Shown one piece after another: positions 1-24,400 of a DNA stretch of 64,000 bases. The number at the start of each line of letters is the position of its first letter. The first letter of the stretch is position 1. Origin of the DNA: Diprion similis. Lineage: Eukaryota; Arthropoda; Insecta; Hymenoptera; Diprionidae. The DNA lies in the NCBI RefSeq assembly GCF_021155765.1, contig NC_060105.1:7853001-7917000 (forward strand), read 5' to 3'. A program made the translations under genes and the position numbers. The notes below the pieces were generated by a model. That model was not told the DNA's origin, searched no databases, and saw nothing but the letters and a program-made list of their open reading frames with translations.

Positions 1-43
1 TGATGATTCTTAAAATAATTTCAGATGAGCTGAAAAACTTTAC

Positions 44-13421
<13,378 letters not shown>

Positions 13422-13434
13422 AGTTGCGAATTTG

Positions 13435-14507
13435 CTGCGAGAAGAAAAAACCAAAAACCTCAAATTCCGATGCATTAATATGGATACATTCTAAGTGAAC
13501 AAACATTGGTATAAATAGCAAGTTATAATGACCAAACTAGTAATTTTAATTTCATTAAAATAATTTTCTTGCTTTCTAATTATTCACGCTACTTATGTAA
13601 CAAAGAATAAGTAAGGTACGAAGGTACTATATAGCACTGCAAAGAGATGTGGTTACTGGAACATTTTGTGACTGATTAAAGGTGAGAGAATAAATAAGCA
13701 GTAAGACGGTCAGTGCTGTCTCAAGTAGTTCGCCTCCGGTAGCAATAAGTGTATCTATCAGAGAAATTATGAGCATCGCATTACTCATTGGTTCTTGTTT
13801 TGTTGATTTTTGATACGCCGATGAATCGAGTCACGGGGACAGTTCTAGTCAAACGTCAAGTAGGGAAATATTGAAACAGAAAATTTGAGCAACGGCTGTG
13901 TTATGGGGAGAATATTAATATGAATGGTTATTTTATGCAATGGGATCAATGCACAGTAACAGTGTGACTAAAAATATCAACGAACACACTAACATATCAG
14001 CTGACAGTGTTAATTCTGAGAGGAGCTCTGTTTCATTTCTGTGTATCAAATTACGACGAAAAGAAGCAAAATAAATGGTGCATGCGTGGTTGATATGATG
14101 TAAAATATCTCTTTTTTGCTCTGTACTATTTAATAAATATCGGATGACGAGTTGAAAAGTGTGAATTACCGGATTTATAAATAATCAAATTATAATTATA
14201 CTCTATTGATGAAAAAATTATCGACTTTCACATTTTTCGATCTAATTTCCGATATCAAATCCTGGAACGAATCGGTCTCGGTGTTTATTTTGAATGTGAA
14301 AATTTATGTCATAATAATTATCGAAAATAATAATCATTGCGAAAGTAAGGTATCGGCTCAATATTTACGTCTGCCTGCCTTCTGTCAAATCGGCGTACAA
14401 ACGTCGTGGGTAATATCCACCGAATCAAGCACATGATTTTCATAAATGACAGACACTTTTATGGGCCAATATGATTCGAGCGATATAATATGAACGTTCA
14501 ATTTTAC
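13435..14507 (-). other. bchs: bchs first intron
   Basis: About 1.07 kb between the probable non-coding leader exon (donor at 14506-14507) and the exon carrying the start codon (acceptor at 13435-13436). It is AT-rich. I see no coding frame in it. Most other bchs introns are only 60-150 bp, so this is the main room for regulatory sequence. Confidence 0.55.
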
Positions 14508-14650
14508 CTCTGACTGGTAACGAGACGAAAAATCCTACATATTCTTCCAGAAAATCACTTTTTCATCCCAGTCTCTTAACACTTTACTGCTAGCAGACAT
14601 CTTGACATTTGATGGCTCTCTCGGCTCTCAACCAACCGCGATACGTCGAT
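14508..14650 (-). other. bchs: Probable bchs 5' non-coding exon with a 21-residue upstream ORF
   Basis: Inferred from a good donor (CAGAG followed by gtaaaa at 14508/14507) in front of the start-codon exon. It contains a complete small ORF at 14600-14535 (MSASSKVLRDWDEK... ending in a TAG stop). That ORF is not in frame continuity with the main protein, so it would act as an upstream ORF if it is in the mRNA. The transcription start is unknown; the right boundary is approximate. Confidence 0.45.
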
Positions 14651-14654
14651 ACTG

Positions 14655-14664
14655 GTCACGTGAG
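14655..14664. promoter_or_regulatory. CLEAR-like E-box in bchs promoter
   Basis: The sequence GTCACGTGAG matches nine of ten bases of the palindromic CLEAR element GTCACGTGAC, bound by the TFEB/Mitf family controlling lysosome and autophagy genes. It sits about 55 bp upstream of the uORF start in the probable bchs leader. The motif is seen directly; the regulatory role is inferred from its position and the gene's function. Confidence 0.5.
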
Positions 14665-14984
14665 CATTGACGTACTCGCGAAAACTTGAAACCCTCGTCC
14701 CTCTGTGTATGGAAGAAATTTCTTATTTATTAAAAGTTTTTTATATCAACAACGGAGTTATAAACTCCAATTTATTCATACATCAAGAAATTGGTTACAG
14801 TTAGTTAAATTCAGACGAATGCACGTGATGCCAACTCTGTGGAGTGGTGAATACTACCATGGCTTGAAATTCTTTAGCAGTGATGTTGAAACAAAATCAT
14901 CCAAAACTAGAAAATATTATTAGTTCATCCACTCGGACTTTGGAGTGTAAAAGGGTAAAGGCACTTGCAGATAAATTGTTCTTT
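14665..14984. other. Short intergenic spacer between PARG 3' end and bchs promoter
   Basis: About 300 bp between the PARG poly(A) signal and the bchs promoter motif. A plus-strand frame here (from 14705) shows no recognisable features and I do not treat it as a gene. Confidence 0.6.
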
Positions 14985-14990
14985 TTTATT
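14985..14990 (-). terminator. PARG poly(A) signal
   Basis: Plus-strand tttatt, that is AATAAA on the transcribed strand, lies 82 bp downstream of the PARG stop codon, giving a short 3' UTR of roughly 100 bp. It is the first canonical hexamer after the stop. Confidence 0.6.
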
Positions 14991-15071
14991 ATTAAATATT
15001 TTGTAAATATGTACAAGATGTGCTGTATTTAACAAAGGGGTTTTTGCTCAGTGCTCCCAACAGTCTTTACA

Positions 15072-18000
15072 TTATGTAAAAAAGTCAGAAATTTTTTTCT
15101 GTGTTTTCTTAATTTCCTTTGTACTATTATTTACTTTGTTTGCCGATATTGTCAAGTCTTCGAGTGTCTGTTTTTCCACTGGCTCGTCGCTACGTCTACC
15201 AATCAATTCAAGACCAGATAAACGTGGCTTTTTAACTTTACGTGTATCCTGTGTATTTTCACCATCAGGATATAGCAAGCTTGTTAAATCTCTCGAGTTC
15301 TTTGGCTTGATCGGTGGGGTGGATAATTTCGGCATTGATTCACTACCGTTGTCGTCATTTTCATTTTTTCTATCATTATCAGCCAACTTTTTCACCACTT
15401 CTATATTGGCCTCACTGGTTTTCGTTTCAGGTTTTGACGTACTCAATGCACTCTTCTTACTTTGAATTACAGAATTAACGTTTGAATTACCCGATTTCGT
15501 ATCTGATATCAAATCACTGGAGAAGTCATCATCAAAAAAATCCTCATCAAGCCATTTTTCTATTTGCTCGCGTTCGAGGGCTTCTTTGACGTTTGCGCTC
15601 GACGTGTAATTTGTAAATTTATTTAGATCATTTTTGAGAGACTTAGAGTTGCAAGAAATTGTAGTCTTCTCTCTCGTTGTTATATCACTGCTTATTTTTC
15701 TAAAGTAACTCGTCAGAGGTTTTATTTTACTCCTTTTATATAAAAAATGGTAAAAATCCAGATTCGAATCATCAGACTTTGATGCAGAAGTGTGGTAGTC
15801 ACAGAGGAGACCAAACAGTTGCCCTAAAATAAGAACTTTTACAATTTGAATCTGAAGACATAGACGAACGGGAATCGTATTTTCTCACCAATGCTAATGT
15901 TCCGTTCAATCAGATGCCAATACATGGCAGCTACTTTATCTCTGAGCTCCACATCGCCAAATGTAAAATATACCATCGCTCGTCCTGCAACGGCAGCAGC
16001 CATCAACTGCAGTAACACTTTTAGTTGCGGGTCACCTCTGAAAGCACCACAGCCCCAATTGCCAGTAGCTATGGCGGACAAACTTTCTCTGGGTATTTCA
16101 GAGGAACTGAATCCAGCATAAGCCTGTACGAATATGTTGCAATGCTTACTTCATTTTTGTCTCAACAGTTTTGCAAATTTTGTCAATCATACCTTATTCA
16201 ACTCCCGTATTATGTTTGTAATTGTGAATTGTGTATGGGACTGTTTGAATAATAAAGCATCAATGGCCACAACAGAAGTACATCGCCTCCCACTGCTATC
16301 TCGTGGTGTTTCATCAATAAAATTTCCAGTCCACTTAAAAGTGTCGCTGTAGCCTTCATAGTTGCTGTAGCGCTCAACCCCAGTAATTATGAGAGCCTCT
16401 GTGTCATCTAATGCTTCTGCGACCAGCATGCTTGCCATTAGTTCAGGGCAGATGACAAATCTAATTTCCTCTTGGACACAGCCCCAGCCCAAAACACCAC
16501 CACCAACATACCTGAAAATAGTTAACAAAGTTTTTTTACGTAGTGCAAAAATTATACAATGTAAGATTAAAAATAGTTATATTGATTCTTCTTATGCAGA
16601 CTATACTTCGTACTTGTTAGCAAAGTCAACTTGCAAAAGACCAGCTCCTTCAGTTTCGATCGTGCCATTGCTTGTTATATGGAGGGGTGGAAGTTTGATA
16701 TCTTGCCTATTCCATCGGGGACAATTTTCCTTCGGGATATATCGTCGTTGAATAGTTATCACACCATCTGGGGCTACTCTACGGAAAAACCATGAAGGGT
16801 TTTCATTTTGAAATAATTTTAGAAACATTGAATATCTTTGCTGAGAATGAAATTAGCTCAAATCACTCATTTTCATAACTATTGAGCGGGCCAACACACC
16901 TTTAGTTATGATTCTTCGAAAATAATGAAAAATACATTTCAGCTTTTCCATTATAGCCTCTGACCTGTCAGGTCTCTCTTTTTCATAAGCACCAAATAGC
17001 CTAAAATTCGATAAATGAATTTTACATCGCATTGCTGAAATGGTGACACGTATATACGATCTTAATTATAAGGTCACCTGTTGAAATTAATTTCTGGATA
17101 CATTGCGTATTCAGATTGAGGATTTGTTGAGTTTCGTCGCGGAAACGTGCAGAGGAATGCATTAGCCAACAGAGAGCCAATTTGTAACTGACTAAGGCTG
17201 AGAGTCACATTTGTATGACGCTTAAGGAGCGGTATTGGGCTCGTTACTAGGGATGGAAGTTGCAGTGCCAACTGCACTATTTTTGGTAGTAAGTCATCGT
17301 AGAAAAGCTCAGTGTCATCTTCGTCTATGACCTGAAAATAATTTACAAATGTATCAACTGTGTTAATGTGTAAGGCAAAAATAATCTCAACACTTATAAG
17401 CAAACTTCTACATCGTACTTCAGAAAAGAAATAATGAAGAGCAGAAAAATCCCATCGTAGAGCATATTTCTCATTATAGGATAAAATAGCAACTTCGAGT
17501 TGATGACTGGATGCAAAGCTGCGAAGCAGTGCCTCTTGAATTACTTCCCATCTTTGTCTGAAACCATTGCTTCCAGTTGTCTGAAAATTGATCCCGTTGA
17601 TGATATTCAGTATTTGATACAATTATACAAGGTGACGAAATACGGCTGCTCGTTTCAACGCACGTGATTATTTGGGTATAAGCTGTGCGTCGAGTATGGC
17701 ATCCGAACATATCCTGGGGCCCATTTATCCTTTTGTTGACTACGGTAAGGCTTAGGTGGTCCTTGTCCGGTGAGTGGTAACTAGTTGACATTCAGAAAAG
17801 AAAAAATAGACATAAAAGTTTTAGCAGATCGACGTCATTCCATTTTAAAAGGAGATTAAATAATGCTAGACGAACAATTACCGTAAATAGTACTGTGTGT
17901 CGTGGAGCAGGAATTATCGGAGCCATTTGCTTGTGGCCATATTTTGCAAAGCCCTTTTGAATCTCATCCATGCTAATCCCTTTCCACTCTGGCTCATTTG

Positions 18001-18225
18001 TTGATGTTTCCGAGTTTTGGACACCAGCTTGATAAATAGCGATTATTATTGTTTTTGGAAGCACTTATTCAATTCATATATATCATGGGAGAGAATATTT
18101 CACAGACCTTCATTGGAATTTGAGGCCTCAACATTGTCGTCTGAAAACATATCAGGAGACAATTGATAATCTTCTTCCATAGAAATCTTTACGCTCTCTG
18201 ATACGGGTTTGTTAGTATCAGCCAT
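15072..18225 (-). CDS. PARG: Poly(ADP-ribose) glycohydrolase
   Basis: Hydrolyses poly(ADP-ribose) chains made by PARP enzymes, releasing ADP-ribose during DNA-damage signalling. Ten exons, in gene order: 18225-18108, 18027-17882, 17780-17664, 17580-17419, 17331-17078, 17000-16900, 16776-16614, 16511-16193, 16123-15889, 15823-15072. Phases agree throughout, giving 788 residues. The family core is clear: [30 protein letters not shown] and LQVDFANKY, then the PARG signature with three glycines at residues 357-359 and Gln-Glu-Glu at 367-369 (catalytic acidic pair), [12 protein letters not shown], and GNWGCGAF. The N-terminus is short (MADTNKPV); the long human N-terminal regulatory region is absent. 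Instead, a tail of about 250 residues follows the catalytic domain, with a basic VKKPRL stretch (possible nuclear localisation signal) and a terminal QKKISDFF. One acceptor (16777-16778) was chosen over an out-of-frame AG two bases upstream in the gene to keep phase. Confidence 0.95.
15075..15101 (-). other. PARG: C-terminal PIP box of PARG
   Basis: The last nine residues, QKKISDFFT (780-788), match the PCNA-interacting peptide consensus Gln-x-x-(Ile/Leu/Met)-x-x-aromatic-aromatic exactly. It ends one residue before the stop, as in other proteins with terminal PIP boxes. PCNA binding is inferred from the motif. Confidence 0.75.
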
Positions 18226-18563
18226 AATGTGGTATTATAATTTACTGTTTAGTATTCCTGCGAGGTTATATCGTGTATTTTGTGAGGAAACGAAGCGGGT
18301 GACTCGACTTAACCTATAAAGTCAACACAACATTTTAGGTGGGACTAGTTATGTACGACAATTTTAGTCTATTTAATGTTTCACGCACAATACTTGTATG
18401 TTTTCAAGTTTCCAAAAAGTTGTGATTAATAATTATCCCCTTAAAAATTATTCAAATTATTGTATTTACACTGCAATGTTAAGTGTTCCCTTCACGATCC
18501 CCTGTTTCACGACTATTCGTGACTTCGATAACAGCTGTCAAACTCCCTGGAATTAGGAAGCGG

Positions 18564-18568
18564 ATTGG
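18564..18568. promoter_or_regulatory. Inverted CCAAT box upstream of PARG
   Basis: ATTGG on the plus strand reads CCAAT on the transcribed strand, about 340 bp upstream of the PARG start and 17 bp from an E2F-type site. CCAAT (NF-Y) and E2F sites often pair in S-phase gene promoters; that role here is inference. Confidence 0.35.
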
Positions 18569-18584
18569 TCAAGCGATTGATCGA

Positions 18585-18594
18585 TTTTGGCGCG
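18585..18594. promoter_or_regulatory. E2F-type site upstream of PARG
   Basis: TTTTGGCGCG fits the E2F/DP consensus TTTSGCGC. It lies about 360 bp upstream of the PARG start codon. Together with the PIP box it would suggest replication-linked expression and localisation of PARG. The match is observed; function is inferred. Confidence 0.4.
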
Positions 18595-18858
18595 TTATTT
18601 TGATGAAAGATTTCGAAAGGGCAGTGTGTTAACGAATACGTCGATTTAAAAATATTTTCAAATAGAAGAAGTATTCATTCAACGTACTGCATATAAAGAT
18701 TATTTTACAGCTGATAGAGATTGAAGTTTAATAATCGAGTTGCAGATTCGTACACTCACCGCGATTATTAAATTTAGTAGAATCCAAGCGAATGAAAATT
18801 AGGAACGGACATAGGATGCAACACAAACTTATAAAAGGTATATTTAAACAAAATTAAA

Positions 18859-19019
18859 TTTATTTCTAAAATACCGGAATAGCGATAATAAACTATAAGG
18901 ATAATTAAATATATACAAAATGTACAAATTATAGAGAACGATCATTCAAAGATGAAACTTGAATGCATAATTTTTTTGCTGTATGATTAAATACACTTTA
19001 TTCAATTTTCACTTTTATT
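18859..19019 (-). terminator. CCSER poly(A) signal cluster
   Basis: Three AATAAA hexamers on the transcribed strand (18859-18864, 18997-19002, 19014-19019) lie 2.4-2.6 kb downstream of the CCSER stop, before the PARG promoter. They are the likely distal 3' ends; nearer hexamers may also be used. Confidence 0.4.
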
Positions 19020-21464
19020 TCAATTATATATCTAGGAGGTGCCGAGTGGCACCGCTATCAGTGCTACACCTTGTAATAGGGTAAGATAGGACAGTTTGGT
19101 TTCAATTTTATTAGATACTATAGTAGTATTGGACATTTAGAGGTGGAATACTTTGATTTTTTTTTTTCACCGTATTATGATTTCCAACAATTTTATATTC
19201 AATAAGTGCCAAAGTTTCACCTTCACTACGCTTTCAGTAATAATTAAATGAAAACATGAATATCATGTATTTAAAAAATTTAATTCTCCTAACTTGGCCT
19301 TAGTTGCAACGAAATGTTACAAAAATTAATTATTTTACTGTCACAGTAGCCAGAGAATGACAAACTGGAAAAAGGAACATATGTAAGTGAGTGTTGGAAA
19401 TCACTCAATGTGGATCAGGAGCCAACCCCGCGTCACATTTTCGATTTTAGTCGTTTTGCGCATACTACTCCGGCCCCTCTAGCCAATCATCACAGATGTA
19501 TGTCCAAATTTTAATGGTTATTATAATCATTATCATGATATAAACTGATCTATAGAATGTTTACAAAGATGTTGATATTATTCTTGCGATGCGTTGCACT
19601 CCATAATTTAATAATACCTTTATATTTTCGTCTTCTGGCAAGCCATGCTACTCAGCTATACATCAAAAAGTTCTTACACTGATTTATATACTGTTTTCGC
19701 CAAATACTGAAATTTTCATAACAGTTGAGTTTAATTGTTCTTTTACATGTAAACTGTGAAATATGTGCCTCATTTCGTTTCTACAATCATTTTGATACAT
19801 CAAATCAGATGTAAGAATTTCCAAAGTATCATTGCTTCTGCAAAAGCTAAGAAGCATTGCATTCAGCTAGTCATATACACTATAGTTAGAGCCGTAACTA
19901 AATCCTATTGTAGGTTTGTACAAAACTTTCATCTCTCTTCCATGTCTCTATAGCTGGATTTCAAGAATCGCGTGATACCAATAAGTACAATATTTATCTA
20001 GCCTCTCTCAATGGAGAATTTAGAAATTCCAATAAAAAATTTCTACGAAAATAAGTGATCCACCGTGTTGGTAAAATCGAAGAACAACTAATTCACAGTA
20101 TCTCACAGATTATTTAAAACTTGAAGCACTGTTACCCAATAAATAAATGTTATTGTCAATACGTGACGTATCAAAGATTACGTACAATTAGATAAAAATC
20201 TCAAGTAGTGAAACAGGTCTCAAATATTGTCAATTGATAAATTCGATAATCGATTACGATAAGTAATAATATACAAAAATCTGAGAGAAGCTAGATTAAA
20301 GCACCAGGAACAATGTGCAAAAATGATGAGAATGTAAATTATGTGGGTCTATGCATTTATACTGGGAGGGTTAAAAATCGCTCAAGCTTTAAAGAATTAT
20401 AAATATTAGATGCTGAATGATTTTGATTAAATAACATAATGAAACACGATTGCATTTGCCCCATTAAAATATATTTACATACATCTGATGGCAAAGATAA
20501 TATACGAAAATGAAAGATTGAACTTGAAAGTGAACATTTGCATAAAAGAAATTCTACAAGTATATGGAGACTACCTATTGATACGTCAATTAAGACAACC
20601 AAAACTTGAACGCTTTTTGATCTCGTTGCTTAAATAATTTTGCTAGTTTGTCATGAAGTTCGGTAATTTATGCATTCATGATGAATGTCAGTCGCGAAAT
20701 TATACCAAAGACGTAAATATTCTTATGGCTTGGTAATATTGCAGGTCGATATAATTTTCCAATGATTATAGTTTTACAATTCTCAAAAATTTCAACATTT
20801 CCTGAATCATTTAATTTACAATAATGGTATTCACGGTATTGAATAACTTCGAAATATCATAAAATATCAATTTTTTCAAATATTACATATTAAGCCACAA
20901 CAAAAACAAAAAAAAAACATTTATTATGCTTTACGATGATTGATGATATCACAATGATTTTATGTTCAAATTATGAGATGCGTGAATGAAATTTTGACAC
21001 AAGAATATTGCAGGATCACCCCAAACCGATAGATCATTTGGCAATTTGCAATTCAAATCGGCATTGTGTCATTGAAGAAGTTATGAGGAAAATTATTCTT
21101 ACATAACGGTATTATCCAATAATCGCATTTCTAAAAACCAATTTCAATCTTACAGTCTGTTTCAATCAGATATACAATACATATTTACAATTCAATTCAA
21201 TACTCTATTGTAATTTACCCACAGTGTATTTACCTGTAACTATACCATAAGCTAAGTTGAATATTGCGGAGAGTTTATCGATTATGTTTCTTAACAGACT
21301 TTTATCACCCACGATGCCAAAGTAATCTTTATCTCAACTCAGTAAATTTTAACGTTGCAATATATTTGAAATATAAGAAATGTAATTGTTCCGATAAATA
21401 AACTTGGGGTTTTCCTGTGTACGCATGAAAATAAAATATAATAGACCCCCTATAATCGGTATCG
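18865..21464 (-). other. Probable long CCSER 3' UTR
   Basis: About 2.6 kb of AT-rich sequence after the CCSER stop at 21465 and before the PARG promoter. No frame here shows recognisable protein features on either strand. A long 3' UTR is the simplest reading, though the real end could be much nearer the stop. Confidence 0.4.
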
Positions 21465-24400
21465 TCAAGGGTTGTGCGACCGACCCGTTGCAGAAACGGC
21501 TCTTGCTGCTCGTGGAATGAGTGTCTGTGTTGTAAGTCTTCTAGGCATTGGTATGGACGATCTGGTTGATGTTGTTTCAGGTTTCGTTTGTGCTACTGTA
21601 GCAGTGCTGTTTGTATCCAAAGATCGTTTTTGTCCCAACTCTTTAGATTTTTGTAACTTCTTTATAGGCGAACTCTCTGCTATTGGCTTATCTAAGTAAT
21701 CATTATGTGCTGGATCCTGTCGAGACCTGAGTAAACGTGGTGAATGATCGCTGGGTTTACGGAGAGTCCTGAATCCGTTTAGCGCCGCAGGCGCTGGAGC
21801 GTGTGGCTGGTTCCATAAGTCACTCCAACTGAAATCAACGATTAATTTTCACATTGAAAAATCGTTGTGCTTTCAAGAGCTCTGCCAGTCTAATAAGTTT
21901 GCGAATGAAAATATACTATTTAAAAATGGTTTTTGAACTTGAGGAGGTTAATAAATGAATGACATTTTTCACTTTCACATACGTATGTTTAGGAACAGTA
22001 CAACGAAACTCACCCCACATGGCTAACCATTGCAGCATGGAACATTGTCAATTTTCAATCCGTTATAATTTCATAATTTTAATGGAAAAGTTCTAAAATA
22101 CAGACTATATATGCTATATCTTATATAATCATTGGTGACATTCACTCTCATTCCATGCTCGGAAAAATATATCTAATTTCTCTATATCTTTTTTCAATAG
22201 CAAGTATGCTGTTGTTGGGTACTGAATTTGATTGAAATATGTGTTTATATTAAAAATATTCACTTTAGCACCAGTGAAATCTACATTATTACATACAACT
22301 ATGTATATACAGTTTTTTAATTGTTAGTAAAATATGCAAGATACACCTTCACACTGATTTCACTAAAATTCGTTGCTTCAATTTGTGTAAGTATTTGCAA
22401 TAGTGCTTCCTTTTATCAAGTATTATTTACGAAAAAGCAATTATATGATTTAGCACCAGTAAATATTAAATGACTAGAAGAATTTATTTTAAACAATATT
22501 AATTTCTGATACCAAAATTCTACACAGGTAATTACAGATACTCGTATAGAAAGGTGAGGTAAAGAATAATCTATCTCTAAAATCTCTAATCTGTCTCTAG
22601 TAATTGAAACACATTCTACTTGTACAGATGAAATCGCGTGTAAATCGGGTGTAGAAGATTTCTCCATATTCATTTTTTCTTCAATCATTCAAGAATTCTA
22701 CACAAATCAAAGGAATATATCAAAACGTATTGTTAGGTATTATAATGTATAAGTTAACTGCAAGTTGCATGCGTACTACAACAATGGGATTTCTAGTGTT
22801 ATACCAAAGGACATATGGCTCGGAAGTAAAGGAGATGTAAATAAATAAGGAAGTAGAAAACGCAGAGAAGCAGGCATCCCAATATTAGATCACACAGACT
22901 GACACACTCTACCTTCCCGATCCTGAAGCTGTACGTGTCATTTACCACCGTAGAAGAAGAATGGCGACCAGAGCAGCAACAAGAACAAGTTATTTACATG
23001 TCACGTTCGTGGGATAATATGTGAAAAAAATGTGTTTTGATGAGTGATTTCTTAATTGTATAATACAAGCTCACTTATGTCAAATTTTCGGATCTATATC
23101 GTTGGTGTTAAACGGAACTTAATATTCGAATAATGAGAATTTTCAAAAAACAGATCAGTCATTCAAATGGTATACAAAGATGAGCTTGTAACACACTTCT
23201 AAAGAGTTCAGTGCAACACAAAACATTGAAATTAGCACCGAGGAGATCAATGATGATGGCATATGGATTTGCTGTGAAAACGGTATTTTGAATGATTTCG
23301 CATGATAAGATGTTATTTGCCATCGTTAATAACACTTATTCCACGGATAACATCTCGAAAGGGCCATAATAACTGATATTTAATACCGTCTACCTTTTGC
23401 AGTTTGCAAATAATTGAAATTTCATTTTATAACAAATCCTCTGTGTGAATCAGGAGGTGTATGAAGAATTTCTTTCAACTCCATGCTTTTGCAAGATCAT
23501 TTAATTCGAATTGTTTTTTTTTCATAATATCTGCAAAAAATTCTCAACGTTTTATGGCCACCTTGAATTGAATTTCACCGCAGTGAATAAATATGACAAT
23601 GGCAATTCCGTCTCTAAATTAGTCTACATAGCAAACCAGTGAGACACTTAAATTGTGATTTACAGATATAATCAAATGTGATATTCACTCGAATGGCATG
23701 TATAATTCACTGCTTACCTGACGAGAGGCCCCACGTTGCCATCCTGTGGGAGTGACTGTAGTAACAATGGACCTGCCGACACGGGTCGCACCTGGTGCGA
23801 AAAAAATTCATTGCAAAATCAAGAAATTTTTTGAATACATATTCTCAAATTCAACTTGCAATATCATGCTTACTTTATCCGTCTGCGTTGCTGCGTTAGA
23901 CGTTTCTTTACTGATGTCGTTGCTATTGCAAGATGACGATGCACTACACTGCGAATCCACACCATTAATGCCCTGATATTTTGTCATCTGCACCTGAACA
24001 ATAATAATTACAATTTAATATTCGATTTTCGAATTTTATTACAAGTAGCACCATGTAAAAATTATTCGATTGATCGAGCATTGGCTATAACAAATTACCT
24101 GCAGTAAATGTACGGTCCGATCCCTGTCTTCTAATTGCCCTTGCAGAAAGACAACCTGTCTACGCAAATCAGCTAGTTCATCTGCAACGCTACTTGCATC
24201 GCTGCCAGGTGATGTGCTTGCTTCCGTCGTTCCATTTTCATTCAGGTTGTAGAAGAGACCATTCTGTAGTTCCAAGATAGATAGGGCATATTACGAGTTG
24301 AAGTATGTACACCGATCGTTTTAGTATATAATTATTGGAATAATTTATATTGAGTATAATGATTAGATTTTAGGATTGAAGTGAAAATATAACGAACCTT

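Larger units (their letters stand above)
18226..18858 (-). promoter_or_regulatory. PARG upstream region
   Basis: About 630 bp between the PARG start codon and the CCSER poly(A) cluster. It contains an E2F-type site and an inverted CCAAT box (separate entries) but no coding frame. There is no obvious TATA box at a fixed place, and the transcription start cannot be read from sequence alone. Confidence 0.5.

Noticed and set aside
14705..14923. 72-codon plus-strand frame between PARG and bchs
   Set aside because: No domain, no support for a promoter or splice sites, and it overlaps predicted regulatory sequence.
16777..16828. Minus-strand frame continuing upstream of the PARG exon 16776-16614 (starting [13 protein letters not shown])
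   Set aside because: It is intron. The conserved frame enters at VAPDGV after an AG at 16777-16778; the AG at 16779-16780 would create a stop immediately.
22416..22688. 90-codon minus-strand frame with MEKSSTPDLHAISS
   Set aside because: No convincing splice sites in phase with CCSER and no recognised homology; probably chance in an AT-rich intron.
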